A stretch of DNA of 64,000 nt from an uncultured Pseudokineococcus sp. (GCF_947495735.1 NZ_CANMAA010000006.1:124001-188000); one strand, 5' to 3'; shown: positions 8,549 to 17,110, counted from the first letter of the stretch. The notes: generated from the sequence alone by a model not told the origin. Numbers and translations are program-made.

Positions 8549-8564
8549 TCGAACACCAGTTCGA
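8549..8564. promoter_or_regulatory. LexA SOS box
   Basis: TCGAAC-ACCA-GTTCGA is a perfect 6-4-6 palindrome and matches the actinobacterial LexA consensus TCGAAC-N4-GTTCGA. It lies 52 nt before the DUF6504 start and just downstream of a TTGACG promoter, where LexA would block transcription. I found no other SOS box in the window, including upstream of dinB and dnaE1. Confidence 0.9.
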
Positions 8565-8615
8565 ACGACGGAGTCGGGAGAGCCGCCCCGCGAGGGGCCG
8601 GCCGGAGGAGGCAGC

Positions 8616-9086
8616 GTGGCACGCACCTACGACGACGAGGTCGACGTCCGGACCAGCGCCGCCGCCGCGGGGCTCTCGGCCGGCAGGGCCGCTGCCGGGG
8701 GGTCTGCTGCCGAGGGGGCGGGGAGCGCGGAGGAGCGGCCCGAGGCCTTCGTCTGGCACGGCCGGCTGCACGTCGTCCGCGCCGTCCTGGGCCGCTGGTA
8801 CGAGCGCCGGGCCTGGTGGGAGCAGGACCCCCAGCGCGACCGGGAGACGTCCGTGCCGGCGCGCGCGGCCTCCTCCGCGACCGCCGGGGCGACGGGCGGA
8901 GCCGGTGCCGCCCCCGGCTCGTCCCGGGGCTCCTCCGGGGGCCCCTCGAGGGCCCCGTCGCTGGACCGGGAGGTCTGGCAGGTCGAGGCCAGCACCGGGC
9001 GCGCCGCCGGGTGCGGGGTGTACGAGCTGTGCCGGGAGGACCCGGCAGCGCCGGGCGGGTGGAGCCTGCGCCGTGTCGACGACTGA
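8616..9086 (+). CDS. DUF6504-family protein of the DnaE2 cassette
   Basis: A 156-residue cytosolic protein. The conserved core is residues 44-68 (FVWHGRLHVVRAVLGRWYERRAWW) and about 128-156 (REVWQVEA ... GVYELCRED ... LRRVDD), separated by an Ala/Gly/Ser linker. From memory this is the DUF6504 family, usually encoded beside DnaE2 or ImuB in actinobacteria; its biochemical role is unknown. GTG 8616 is chosen because GGAGGAGG lies 4 nt upstream; an in-frame start at 8508 would place the LexA box inside the gene. It is the first gene of the SOS-boxed cassette, so it is probably a damage-inducible accessory of translesion synthesis. Confidence 0.8.
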   Translation: MARTYDDEVDVRTSAAAAGLSAGRAAAGGSAAEGAGSAEERPEAFVWHGRLHVVRAVLGRWYERRAWWEQDPQRDRETSVPARAASSATAGATGGAGAAPGSSRGSSGGPSRAPSLDREVWQVEASTGRAAGCGVYELCREDPAAPGGWSLRRVDD

Positions 9087-9096
9087 GAGGGCCCCC

Positions 9097-9681
9097 ATGA
9101 CGACCCGGACGACGACCTGGACGACGACCCCGCCGGCGGTGGGCCCGGTGACGACCGGCGCCACCACCACCCGCGCTCCCGGGAGGGCCGGGGTGGTGGC
9201 CGGGGCGGGGCCGGTGCTCGCCGGCCGCCCCGCCGCGGCGGCGGCCGACCTGCTGGCCCGGGCCCGCGACGGGCTGGGGCTCGCCCGGGCGGCCGCCACC
9301 CCGGGGGACCGCTACGTGGCCTCCCACCTGGCGGCGCTGCGCAGCGCCGCCGCCGTCCTCGCCGTGCGCGGCCGACCGCGCCGCGGCGCCGTGCTCGGGG
9401 TCTGGCAGGTGCTGCCCCGGGTGGCGCCCGAGCTCGCCGAGTGGGCGCTGCTGTTCGCCGCCGGGGCCCCGCGGCGCGCCGCCGTCGAGGCCGAGCGCAC
9501 CGGCGTCGTCAGCGCCCGCGACGCCGACGACCTCCTGCGCGACGCCGAGGCGTTCGCGGGGGTGGTCGCCGACGTGCTCGGGCTGCCCCGTCCCGTGCCC
9601 ACCGGCCCGGTCGGCCTCGTCGCGGCCGGGTCCTCCGGGCTGCGCGGGTCCGGACTGCCCGGGCCGGGCGGAGAGCGCTGA
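9097..9681 (+). CDS. SAV_6107-like HEPN-domain protein
   Basis: A 194-residue, mostly helical protein. A Thr-rich N-terminus of about 40 residues precedes the domain at about 45-175, with DLLARARDGLGLA and R72-YVAS-H77, an R-x4-H arrangement seen in HEPN RNase families, followed by LAALRSAAAVLA. This matches my recollection of the SAV_6107 HEPN family found next to dnaE2 in actinobacteria. The start ATG 9097 is 10 nt after DUF6504; the next gene, dnaE2, begins 3 nt after its stop, so all three should be co-transcribed under the LexA box. Whether it cleaves RNA is unknown. R-x4-H is necessary but not sufficient. Confidence 0.75.
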   Translation: MTTRTTTWTTTPPAVGPVTTGATTTRAPGRAGVVAGAGPVLAGRPAAAAADLLARARDGLGLARAAATPGDRYVASHLAALRSAAAVLAVRGRPRRGAVLGVWQVLPRVAPELAEWALLFAAGAPRRAAVEAERTGVVSARDADDLLRDAEAFAGVVADVLGLPRPVPTGPVGLVAAGSSGLRGSGLPGPGGER

Positions 9682-9684
9682 GCC

Positions 9685-12600
9685 GTGCCCTTCCCGCACC
9701 TGCACGTCGCCTCGGGGTACTCGCTGCGGCACGGGGTCTCCAGCCCGGAGGCGCTCGTGGCCCGGGCCTCCGAGCTCGACCTCGACACGCTGGCCCTCAC
9801 CGACCGCGACGGCCTCTACGGCGCCGTCAAGCACGTCACCGCCTGCTCGGAGGCGGGCGTGGCCCCGGTCCTCGGGGTCGACCTGGCCGTCGAGCCGTCC
9901 GGCCTCGTCGCCGGCCTGCCCGCGTGGGCGGACCCGTCCCGGGCCGCGCGCGAGCGCGCCGCGGCGGGCGGCCCGGCGCGCGGTGGTGCGGCCGTGGACC
10001 CCCGTCTGCCCCGCGTCACCGTCCTCGCGCACGCGGGCGGCACCGACGCCGACGGGTCCCGGCGGCGCAGCGGGTCCCGAGGTGGGAACGGGGGCGACGA
10101 GGTGCTGGCGCCGGGCGAGGGGTGGGCTGCGCTGTGCCGCCTGGTCTCGGCCACCCACCTGCGGGGGGAGCGCGGTGCGCCCGTCACCTCGCTGGACCTC
10201 CTCGCCGAGCACGCCACCGGCGCCCGCACGGGCGCCCCGGCGCTCACCGTGCTGCTCGGGCCGGCCTCCGAGCTCGGACGCGCCGTCCTCGCGCGGCGCG
10301 ACGACCTCGCCCGCGCCGTCCTCGCCCGCTGGTACGACGCCCTGCCGCTCGGTTCGCTGGCCGTCGAGGTCGTCTGCCACGACGGCCCTCCCGGCAGCCC
10401 GGCCAGCGCGACCCACGCGGGGCGGATGCTGGCGCTGGCCCGCAGCGCGGGGCTGCCCGCCGTGCTCACCGGCGCCGTCCGCTACGCCCGGCCCGAGGGG
10501 GCGCGCACGGCCGACGTGCTCGACGCCACCCGGCGCCTGGTCCCCCTGGACCTGCGCCACCTGGACCGCACGAGCGCCCGCGGCCACCTCACCGGCACCG
10601 CGGAGATGCGCGACGTCGCCGCGCGCGTCGAGGCCGCGGCGGGGGCCTGCGGCGACGACGGCCGGGGCAGCGGCGGGGGAGGTCCGACGACGGGGTCGGG
10701 GCTGCTGCGCGACACCGAGCGGCTGGCCGAGCGCTGCCGCCTCGACCCGGCGGCCGACCTCGGCATCGGACGGGTGCACCTGCCGGAGGCCTCGGTGCTG
10801 GGGGTCGAGGGCGACCTCGACCTCGCCCTGCGGCTGCGGTGCGAGGGCGCGGTGGGCGCGCGCTACCCGGGGGCGTCGGCGGCGCACCTGCGCCGCGTCA
10901 CCGACCGGATGGAGGACGAGCTCGCCGTCATCCGGCAGCTCGGGTACCCCTCGTACTTCCTCACCGTGGCCCAGGTCTGCGACGAGATCCGCGGCCTCGG
11001 GGTGCGCGTCGCCGCGCGGGGGTCGGGCGCCGGGAGCCTGGTCAACCACCTGCTCGGCGTCTCGGGGGTGGAGCCGCTGTCCCAGGGCCTGCTCATGGAG
11101 CGCTTCTGCACGGTGCAGCGGGCCCAGCTGCCCGACATCGACGTCGACGTCGAGTCGGCCCGCCGCGAGGAGGTCTACGCGCGCGTCGTCGAGCGCTTCG
11201 GCGGCGAGCGCGTCAGCGCCGTCTCGATGATGGACACCTACCGGGTGCGCCACGCCGTGCGCGACGTCGGCGCCGCGCTCGGCATGCCGCCCTCGGAGGT
11301 CGGCGCCATCGCCACGTCCTTCCCCCACGTGCGGGCGCGCGACGCCCGCGCGGCGATCGCCGAGCTGCCCGAGCTGCGCGCCTCCGGGCTCGGGCACGAG
11401 CGGCTGTCGCTGCTGCTCGACCTCGTCGAGGACCTCGACGCCCTGCCCCGGCACGTCGCCCTGCACCCCTGCGGGGTGCTGCTGTCCGACGCCGGGCTGG
11501 GGGACCGCACGCCCGTGGAGGCCAGCTGGGCCGGGTTCCCCATGAGCCAGTTCGACAAGGACGACGTCGAGGTCCTCGGGCTGCTCAAGCTCGACGTCCT
11601 CGGCATCCGCATGCAGTCGGCCATGGCGCACGCCGTCGCCGAGGTCGAGCGGGTCGACGGCGCCGGGGCGGCCGCGGCGGGCGGGCACCCGCCCGACGCC
11701 CCCTACCTCGACGCGTCCACGGGGCGCCTCGACCTCGACGCGGTGCCGCTGGACGACGAGTCCACCTACCGGCTCGTGCGCTCGGCGCGCACCCTCGGGT
11801 GCTTCCAGATCGAGTCGCCCGGCCAGCGCGAGCTCGTGGGCCGCTTCGCCCCGCAGGACTTCGCCGACCTCGTCACCGACATCTCGCTGTTCCGCCCCGG
11901 GCCGGTGAAGTCCGACATGATCACGCCGTTCCTGCGCGCACGGCAGGGCTGGGAGCCGCGGCGGCGGGTGCACCCGCTCGTCGACCCGGCCCTGGAGGAG
12001 ACGTGCGGGGTCGTCGTCTTCCACGAGCAGGTCATCCGGCTCGTGGCCGCCACGACGGGCGTCGACCTCGCCGAGGCCGACGAGGTCCGCCGCCGCCTGG
12101 GCACCCGGGAGGGGCAGGCCGAGGTGCGCGAGCAGTGGTTCCCCCTCGCCGCCGCGCGAGGGCTGGACGGCCCCGAGGCGGAGCGGGTGTGGGAGGTCCT
12201 CGCGGCCTTCGCCTCGTTCGGCTTCTGCAAGGCCCACGCCGCCGCCTTCGCCCTGCCCACCTACCAGTCCGCGTGGCTCAAGACCCACCACCCGGCGGCC
12301 TTCCTCGCCGGCGTGCTCACCCACGACCCGGGCATGTACCCCAAGCGGCTGGTGCTCGACGACGCCCGCAACCTCGGCATCGCCGTCCTGGGGCTCGACG
12401 TCAACGCCTCCGACGCGGTCTACCGCGTCGAGCGCGTCGAGGTCGACGGCCCGGTGCCGCCGCCGCCCCCCGCCGGCCCCCTCGCGTCGGTGCCCGCCGC
12501 CGCGCCGGCGCCCGACGACGTCCCGGGCGCGCCCGTGCCGGGCCGCGGCGGCGAGCCGCCGTGGCGCGGGGCCGCGCTGCGCACCGACGCGGCGGTCCCG

Positions 12601-14274
12601 GACGCCCGCGGGTACGGCATCCGGCTCTCCCTCGCCGACGTCAAGGGCATCAGCGAGGCCGAGGTGGCGAGGGTCGTCGCGGGGCGTCCCTACGACTCGC
12701 TGCCCGACCTGTGGGAGCGCGCCCGGCCGAGCCGGCCCGTGGCCGAGCGGCTCGTGCTGGCCGGGGCGCTGGACTCCCTCTACGGCCTCGGCGGCACCGC
12801 GCCCGCCCGCCGGCGCGGCGTCGTCACGCGGCGCGACCTGCTGCTGCAGCTCGGCGAGCTCGAGCGGTGGACGCGCGGCGCCGACCGCGCGGCCGCCCGC
12901 GCCACGGGGCGACGGGGACGGCCCGCCGCCCCGGCGCCGGCGGACGCTGGGGCGCGGGGCGTCCCGCCCTCCCCGGGAGGTCCGCGGCCCTCCTCGGCCG
13001 GGGGCGCGGCGCACGGGCTGGACGTCGCGGCGGCCTCGGCCCGCCAGTCGCGGGCTGCGGCGCCCGCCCCGGCGCCCGGCGCGCTGGAGGTGCAGCTCGC
13101 CCTCGACGTGGGCGGCCCCGGGAGCGCCGCCCTGTCCGGGCTGCCGGAGATGACGGGCGCCGAGCGCGTGCGCGCCGAGCTGGAGGTGCTCGGCCTCGAC
13201 GCGAGCGCCCACGTCCTCGAGCTCTACGGGCCGCTGCTGCGCGAGCTCGGCACCACCGGCTCCCGGGAGCTGGTCAGCCGGCGCTCGCGCAGCGAGGTGC
13301 TCGTCGCCGGGGTCAAGGTGGCGACGCAGACCCCGCCGATCCGCTCCGGGCGGCGGGTGGTCTTCCTCACCCTCGACGACTCGACCGGTCCGGTGGACGC
13401 GACCTTCTTCGAGGACGTGCAGGGGCCCTGCGCCGCCACGGTCTTCGGCTCGTGGCTGCTCGTCGTGCGGGGGGAGCTGCGGCGCACCGGCCCGCGCGGG
13501 GTCTCCCTGCGCGCCACCGGCGCGTGGGACCTGCCGGCGCTGTGGGCGGTGTGGTCCGCGGGCGGCCGGTCGGCGCTGCACGAGGCGCTCGCCGACCTCC
13601 CGGGGCCGGGCGAGGTCGCCGCCTACGACGAGGCGGCCGTGGTGGGCGCGGCCGGCTCGCGCGCACCCCGGCCCGTCGCGGCCCGCAGCCCCGCCCCCGC
13701 CCACCGGTCCCGCGCCGACCTGGTCCCGGCCGCCGGCCGGTGGGTCGGCGTGGAGCAGCGCACCGGGCGCACGGTGGGGGTCGGGCGAGACGACGGCGCC
13801 CTGCGCGACGACGGCGCCAGCCGCGCGGCGGGCGCCGAGGCCGAGCGCCGCGCCGCGGCGGCCTTCCGCCGCGCCATGGCCGTCTCGGCGCGCTCGGCCG
13901 CCGCGGCCGCTGCGGTGGAGGAGGCCGAGGAGCTCGCCGCTGCAGCCGGCGCGGCGGTCGCGGCCGCGCGGCGGGGCACCGGCACGGACGGCGCGGCCGC
14001 CCCGCGCCCGCGCCCGCGCCGGGTCCTGGTCCACGCCAGCGGCTTCCGGCAGTCGCCGTACAGCGACATCCGGCCTCCCGGTGGTGACGTGCGCGACACC
14101 CGCGGCATGGTCCGCGGCGGTGAAGGGGGCGCTGCGGACGCCCGCCGGGAGCAGAGCGGGACGAGCGGCCGCGCTGCGGCGGCCGGTCGGGCGACGGGCG
14201 CGGAGGGGCTCCGCGCGGCGGCGGCTGCCCCGCGCAAGCTGTGGCACTCCAGCTCGGGGAGCTCGGGTCGGTGA
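9685..14274 (+). CDS. dnaE2: Error-prone DNA polymerase III alpha, DnaE2
   Basis: A 1529-residue SOS-type alpha subunit for damage-induced mutagenesis. Domains in order: PHP (residues 1-~330; FPHLHVASGYS, ALTDRDGLYG); polymerase palm with the acidic cluster P483-DIDVD488; fingers with RPGPVKSDMI and GFCKAHAAAFALPTYQSAWLK; helix-hairpin-helix GYGIRLSLADVKGIS; OB fold near 1195-1290 (EVLVAGVKVATQTPP). It ends with the DnaE2 tail KLWHSSSGSSGR. It is several hundred residues longer than typical DnaE2. The excess is Gly/Ala/Arg-rich low complexity, near 120-150, 920-960, 1075-1130 and most of ~1300-1490. GTG 9685 lies 3 nt after the HEPN stop. ImuA' and ImuB are not nearby. Confidence 0.93.
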   Translation: MPFPHLHVASGYSLRHGVSSPEALVARASELDLDTLALTDRDGLYGAVKHVTACSEAGVAPVLGVDLAVEPSGLVAGLPAWADPSRAARERAAAGGPARGGAAVDPRLPRVTVLAHAGGTDADGSRRRSGSRGGNGGDEVLAPGEGWAALCRLVSATHLRGERGAPVTSLDLLAEHATGARTGAPALTVLLGPASELGRAVLARRDDLARAVLARWYDALPLGSLAVEVVCHDGPPGSPASATHAGRMLALARSAGLPAVLTGAVRYARPEGARTADVLDATRRLVPLDLRHLDRTSARGHLTGTAEMRDVAARVEAAAGACGDDGRGSGGGGPTTGSGLLRDTERLAERCRLDPAADLGIGRVHLPEASVLGVEGDLDLALRLRCEGAVGARYPGASAAHLRRVTDRMEDELAVIRQLGYPSYFLTVAQVCDEIRGLGVRVAARGSGAGSLVNHLLGVSGVEPLSQGLLMERFCTVQRAQLPDIDVDVESARREEVYARVVERFGGERVSAVSMMDTYRVRHAVRDVGAALGMPPSEVGAIATSFPHVRARDARAAIAELPELRASGLGHERLSLLLDLVEDLDALPRHVALHPCGVLLSDAGLGDRTPVEASWAGFPMSQFDKDDVEVLGLLKLDVLGIRMQSAMAHAVAEVERVDGAGAAAAGGHPPDAPYLDASTGRLDLDAVPLDDESTYRLVRSARTLGCFQIESPGQRELVGRFAPQDFADLVTDISLFRPGPVKSDMITPFLRARQGWEPRRRVHPLVDPALEETCGVVVFHEQVIRLVAATTGVDLAEADEVRRRLGTREGQAEVREQWFPLAAARGLDGPEAERVWEVLAAFASFGFCKAHAAAFALPTYQSAWLKTHHPAAFLAGVLTHDPGMYPKRLVLDDARNLGIAVLGLDVNASDAVYRVERVEVDGPVPPPPPAGPLASVPAAAPAPDDVPGAPVPGRGGEPPWRGAALRTDAAVPDARGYGIRLSLADVKGISEAEVARVVAGRPYDSLPDLWERARPSRPVAERLVLAGALDSLYGLGGTAPARRRGVVTRRDLLLQLGELERWTRGADRAAARATGRRGRPAAPAPADAGARGVPPSPGGPRPSSAGGAAHGLDVAAASARQSRAAAPAPAPGALEVQLALDVGGPGSAALSGLPEMTGAERVRAELEVLGLDASAHVLELYGPLLRELGTTGSRELVSRRSRSEVLVAGVKVATQTPPIRSGRRVVFLTLDDSTGPVDATFFEDVQGPCAATVFGSWLLVVRGELRRTGPRGVSLRATGAWDLPALWAVWSAGGRSALHEALADLPGPGEVAAYDEAAVVGAAGSRAPRPVAARSPAPAHRSRADLVPAAGRWVGVEQRTGRTVGVGRDDGALRDDGASRAAGAEAERRAAAAFRRAMAVSARSAAAAAAVEEAEELAAAAGAAVAAARRGTGTDGAAAPRPRPRRVLVHASGFRQSPYSDIRPPGGDVRDTRGMVRGGEGGAADARREQSGTSGRAAAAGRATGAEGLRAAAAAPRKLWHSSSGSSGR

Positions 14275-14398
14275 GCGGGGTGCCCGCCGCGGCGGGGCCG
14301 GGCGCGCCCGCCCCCGCCCGGCCGGAGGGAGCGGCGGGTCGGCGGCCGGTGCGCGGCCGCCCGGCGCGCGCACCGTCCCCGGGCCCCGGGGAGATCAC

Positions 14399-14404
14399 TA
14401 GGGT
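14399..14404 (+). promoter_or_regulatory. Putative -10 box upstream of the methyltransferase gene
   Basis: TAGGGT at 14399-14404, giving a short 5' leader of about 27 nt that contains the GGAGGAGG ribosome binding site of GTG 14438. There is no convincing -35. Confidence 0.4.
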
Positions 14405-14437
14405 GGGAGCGGCGACAACCCGGAGGAGGGCCTCGAC

Positions 14438-15286
14438 GTGCCAGCTGACGCAGTGGCCGGTGCTGCCCGCGGGGCGGCCCCGGCGGGCCCCGGCCAGACT
14501 GGTGCCCCCCCGAGCGGCGGGGCGTCGCCGCGCGCCGAGCGCCGCGGCGCCCGGCCCTCGGCCCCCCGCGTGCTCGTCGACGGGGTGGCGGACCTCCTCG
14601 CCGGTGCGAGCGGTGCCCCGCGAGCTCACGGTGCCCTGCGGGTCCTCGACCTCGGCGGCGGCACGGGCGGGCTCGCCGTCCGCCTCGCCGCCGGAGGGCA
14701 CGACGTGGTCGTCGTGGACCCCAGCCCCGACGCGCTGGCGGCCCTCGCGCGCCGCGCCGACGAGGAGGGCGTCGCCGACCGGCTCACCGGGGTGCAGGGC
14801 GACGCCGAGGACCTGCCCGACCACGTGGCCGACGCGAGCGTCGACCTGCTCCTCGCCCACGGCGTGCTCGAGGTGGTCGACGACCCGGCGCGCGCCCTGC
14901 TCGCCTGCCGGCGCGCCCTGCGCCCGACCGGTCGGCTCAGCGTCCTCGTCGCCGGTCGCGGGGGCGCGGTCCTCGCCCGGGTGGCGTCCGGCCACCTGCG
15001 GCAGGCGCGCGCCCTGCAGGTCGACCCCGACGGCCGCTGGGGCCCGCAGGACCCCCTGCGGCGCCGCTTCGACGCCCGGGGCGCCGAGCACCTCCTCGCG
15101 GAGGCGGGGTTCTCGGTCCTGCGCACCGAGGGCGTCGGCGTCCTGTCCCCCCTGGTGCCCCGCAGCGGACCGGCCGTCGACCCGGCGGCGGCCCAGGCGC
15201 TGGAGGACCTCGAGCGGGCCGCCGGCGCCGACCCGGCGCTGCTCGGGGTCGCCGGTTCCCTGCACCTGCACGCCGCTCCGGTCTGA
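14438..15286 (+). CDS. Class I SAM-dependent methyltransferase
   Basis: A 282-residue cytosolic protein. After an Ala/Gly/Pro-rich N-terminus of about 40 residues comes a Rossmann methyltransferase core: motif I VLDLGGGTGGLAV, acidic motif II VVVVDPSPDAL, a motif III region GDAEDLPDHVADASVDLLLAHGVLEVVDDP, and a RALRPTGRLSVLVAG post-motif. GTG 14438 is chosen for its GGAGGAGG site. The substrate is not evident; UbiE- and CmoA-like small-molecule or tRNA methyltransferases share this layout. It lies between dnaE2 and dinB, but no functional link to DNA repair is visible in the sequence. Confidence 0.82.
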   Translation: MPADAVAGAARGAAPAGPGQTGAPPSGGASPRAERRGARPSAPRVLVDGVADLLAGASGAPRAHGALRVLDLGGGTGGLAVRLAAGGHDVVVVDPSPDALAALARRADEEGVADRLTGVQGDAEDLPDHVADASVDLLLAHGVLEVVDDPARALLACRRALRPTGRLSVLVAGRGGAVLARVASGHLRQARALQVDPDGRWGPQDPLRRRFDARGAEHLLAEAGFSVLRTEGVGVLSPLVPRSGPAVDPAAAQALEDLERAAGADPALLGVAGSLHLHAAPV

Positions 15287-15651
15287 CGGCCCCCGGCCGC
15301 CTCCCGGGCCGGCTGCCTCCCGGGCCGGCTGCCTCCCGGGCCGGCTGCCTCCCAGGCCGGCCGCCTCCCGGAGGGCCGCCGGCTCCCGAGCTCCGCCGCC
15401 GGTCCCGCCGGGTCCGCGCTCGTCGTGGTGCTCTCGTGCCGGCTGCTCCTCGTGCGTCCACCCCGTGCGCCGACCCCGTGCGCCGGCTCCTCGACGCCCG
15501 TGCTCTCGTGGTCCCTGCTGCTCGTGGCCCTCCTGCTCGTCCCCTGAGCCGACGTCCCGCGCCGCCCCGGTGCCGCGACCGCCCGAGCGCGGTCGTCGCG
15601 TCCGCCACCCGCCGTCACCACCCGCCGTCGCCCGAGGAGGAGGTCGTCCCG
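15287..15651. other. Intergenic region, methyltransferase to dinB
   Basis: 365 nt without a convincing gene. The left quarter is a 16-bp tandem repeat (15295-15370, listed separately). The rest is G/C-rich sequence in which the dinB frame stays open back to 15436, but it has no conserved polymerase sequence, so I start dinB at 15652. I see no SOS box. Confidence 0.6.
15295..15370. repeat. 16-bp tandem repeat, about 4.75 copies
   Basis: The unit GGCCGGCTGCCTCCCG occurs at 15307-15322 and 15323-15338 exactly, at 15339-15354 with a final A, and at 15355-15370 with CT to CC. A partial copy occurs at 15295-15306. The unit is not a multiple of 3, so it does not encode a peptide repeat. It follows the methyltransferase stop by 8 nt, and its CCCGGGCCGG segments could fold and act as a terminator-like block. 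Confidence 0.85.
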
Positions 15652-16935
15652 ATGGGCCGCTCGCAGCTGGACCGCACCGCCGGCCAGGTGCCGCCCGACC
15701 GCGAGGGCGCCGCGCCGGTCGCCGGCCCGGACGCCGACGACACCGGGTGCACGGTGCTGCACGCCGACATGGACGCCTTCTACGCCGCCGTGTCCCTCCT
15801 GGACCACCCCGAGCTCGTCGGTCGGCCGGTGGTCGTCGGCGGGGCGGGGACCCGGGGCGTCGTGCTGTCGGCCACCTACGAGGCGCGGGCCCTCGGCGTC
15901 CACTCGGCCATGCCGATGGGGCGGGCGCGCCGCCTCGCCCCGCACGCCGTCGTGCTGCCCCCGCAGCACGGGCGGTACGCCGAGGTGTCCGCCGGGGTGA
16001 TGGAGGTCTTCCGGTCGATCACCCCGGCCGTGGAGCCGCTCAGCCTCGACGAGGCCTTCCTGGACGTCAGCGGCGCGCTGCGGCGCCTCGGCAGCCCGCG
16101 GGAGATCGCCCAGCAGGTGCGGCGGCGCGTCGAGGACGAGCAGGGCGTCACCTGCTCGGTCGGCGTGGCCCCCACCAAGCTCGTCGCCAAGCTGGCGTCC
16201 TCGCGCTGCAAGCCCGACGGCCTCCTCGTCGTGCCCGCCGACCGGGTCGTCGACTACCTCCACCCGCTCCCGGCCTCCGCGCTGTGGGGCGTGGGGGAGA
16301 AGACCGCCGAGCAGCTCGAGCGACTGGGCCTGCGGACGATCGGCGACATCGCCCACACCCCACGGGTCACGCTGGTCAGGGCTCTCGGCGAGGCGGCCGG
16401 CACCCACCTGGCCGCCCTGTCGTGGGGGCGCGACCCCCGGCCCGTCGTGCCCTCCGTGGCGGAGAAGAGCGTCGGCGCGGAGGAGACGTTCTCCTCCGAC
16501 GTCGACGACGAGACCGTGGTGCTGCGCGAGGTCCTGCGCCTGTCGGAGCTGACGACGGCGCGGCTGCGCGCGTCGGGGACGGTCGGGCGCACGGTGGTGC
16601 TGAAGGTGCGCTTCGCGGACTTCACGACCATCACGCGCTCGCGCACGCTCGACGAGCGCACGGACGTCAGCCGTGAGGTCTACGCCGCGGCGCGCCGGCT
16701 GTGGGAGGGGCTGCGCCTGGACCGCGCGCGCATCCGGCTCGTGGGGGTGCGCGTCGAGGGGCTCGCTCCGGCCGGCACGGCGCACCGGCAGATGCGCCTC
16801 GACGAGAAGGACCGGGGCTGGCGCGAGGCCGACCGGGCCGCCGACCGGGCCGCGGCGCGCTTCGGCGGGGGCAGCATCACCTCCGCCAGCCTCCTGCGGG
16901 GCGGCCGCGGCGACCCGGGCGGCCGTCCCCGCTGA
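15652..16935 (+). CDS. dinB: DNA polymerase IV (Y family)
   Basis: A 427-residue translesion polymerase. Catalytic acidic residues are intact: ADMDAFY with D39/D41 and a steric-gate aromatic, and SLDEA with D133/E134. Palm, fingers, thumb HhH (LWGVGEKTAEQLERLGLRTIGDIA) and little-finger domains are in the usual order. A C-terminal QMRLDE resembles a beta-clamp binding peptide. The start ATG 15652 has GAGGAGGAG about 9 nt upstream. It is a true DinB, not an ImuB-like pseudopolymerase. No LexA box precedes it, unlike the nearby dnaE2 cassette. Confidence 0.93.
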   Translation: MGRSQLDRTAGQVPPDREGAAPVAGPDADDTGCTVLHADMDAFYAAVSLLDHPELVGRPVVVGGAGTRGVVLSATYEARALGVHSAMPMGRARRLAPHAVVLPPQHGRYAEVSAGVMEVFRSITPAVEPLSLDEAFLDVSGALRRLGSPREIAQQVRRRVEDEQGVTCSVGVAPTKLVAKLASSRCKPDGLLVVPADRVVDYLHPLPASALWGVGEKTAEQLERLGLRTIGDIAHTPRVTLVRALGEAAGTHLAALSWGRDPRPVVPSVAEKSVGAEETFSSDVDDETVVLREVLRLSELTTARLRASGTVGRTVVLKVRFADFTTITRSRTLDERTDVSREVYAAARRLWEGLRLDRARIRLVGVRVEGLAPAGTAHRQMRLDEKDRGWREADRAADRAAARFGGGSITSASLLRGGRGDPGGRPR

Positions 16936-16936
16936 G

Positions 16937-16997
16937 CGTGCTGGGGGGCGCTCGGGAGACGGGCCCGGACCGCCCCGCCAGCCGCCCCTCCAGCACG
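16937..16997 (+). terminator. Possible dinB terminator hairpin
   Basis: CGTGCTGGGGGGCG (16937-16950) pairs with CGCCCCTCCAGCACG (16983-16997) with a single bulged base. The loop is long, about 32 nt, which lowers confidence. It starts 2 nt after the dinB stop. Confidence 0.35.
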
Positions 16998-17110
16998 TCG
17001 GCGGCGGCTCCGCGGCGCGTCCGCACCGCCGCGAGACTCGCCGGGCCGCGGTGTGCTGATCCTCACGGGGGACGTGGTAGACCCGGCTTTCCCCGGCGAC
17101 CGGCGCGACA

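Noticed and set aside
9097-9681. Toxin-antitoxin pair DUF6504/HEPN
   Set aside because: The gene order and SOS box tie both to dnaE2; no antitoxin-like or MNT nucleotidyltransferase domain is visible.
8533-14373. Very long minus-strand open frame opposite dnaE2
   Set aside because: Its translation is a low-complexity Arg/Gly/Pro/Ala mixture without domains; such frames are expected opposite GC-rich genes. The plus strand encodes a complete DnaE2.
15287-15651. LexA box upstream of dinB
   Set aside because: I looked for TCGAAC-N4-GTTCGA or close variants and found none.
15652-16935. ImuB-like catalytically dead Y-family protein
   Set aside because: The catalytic residues D39, D41, D133 and E134 are intact and length fits DinB; no ImuB-type C-terminal extension.
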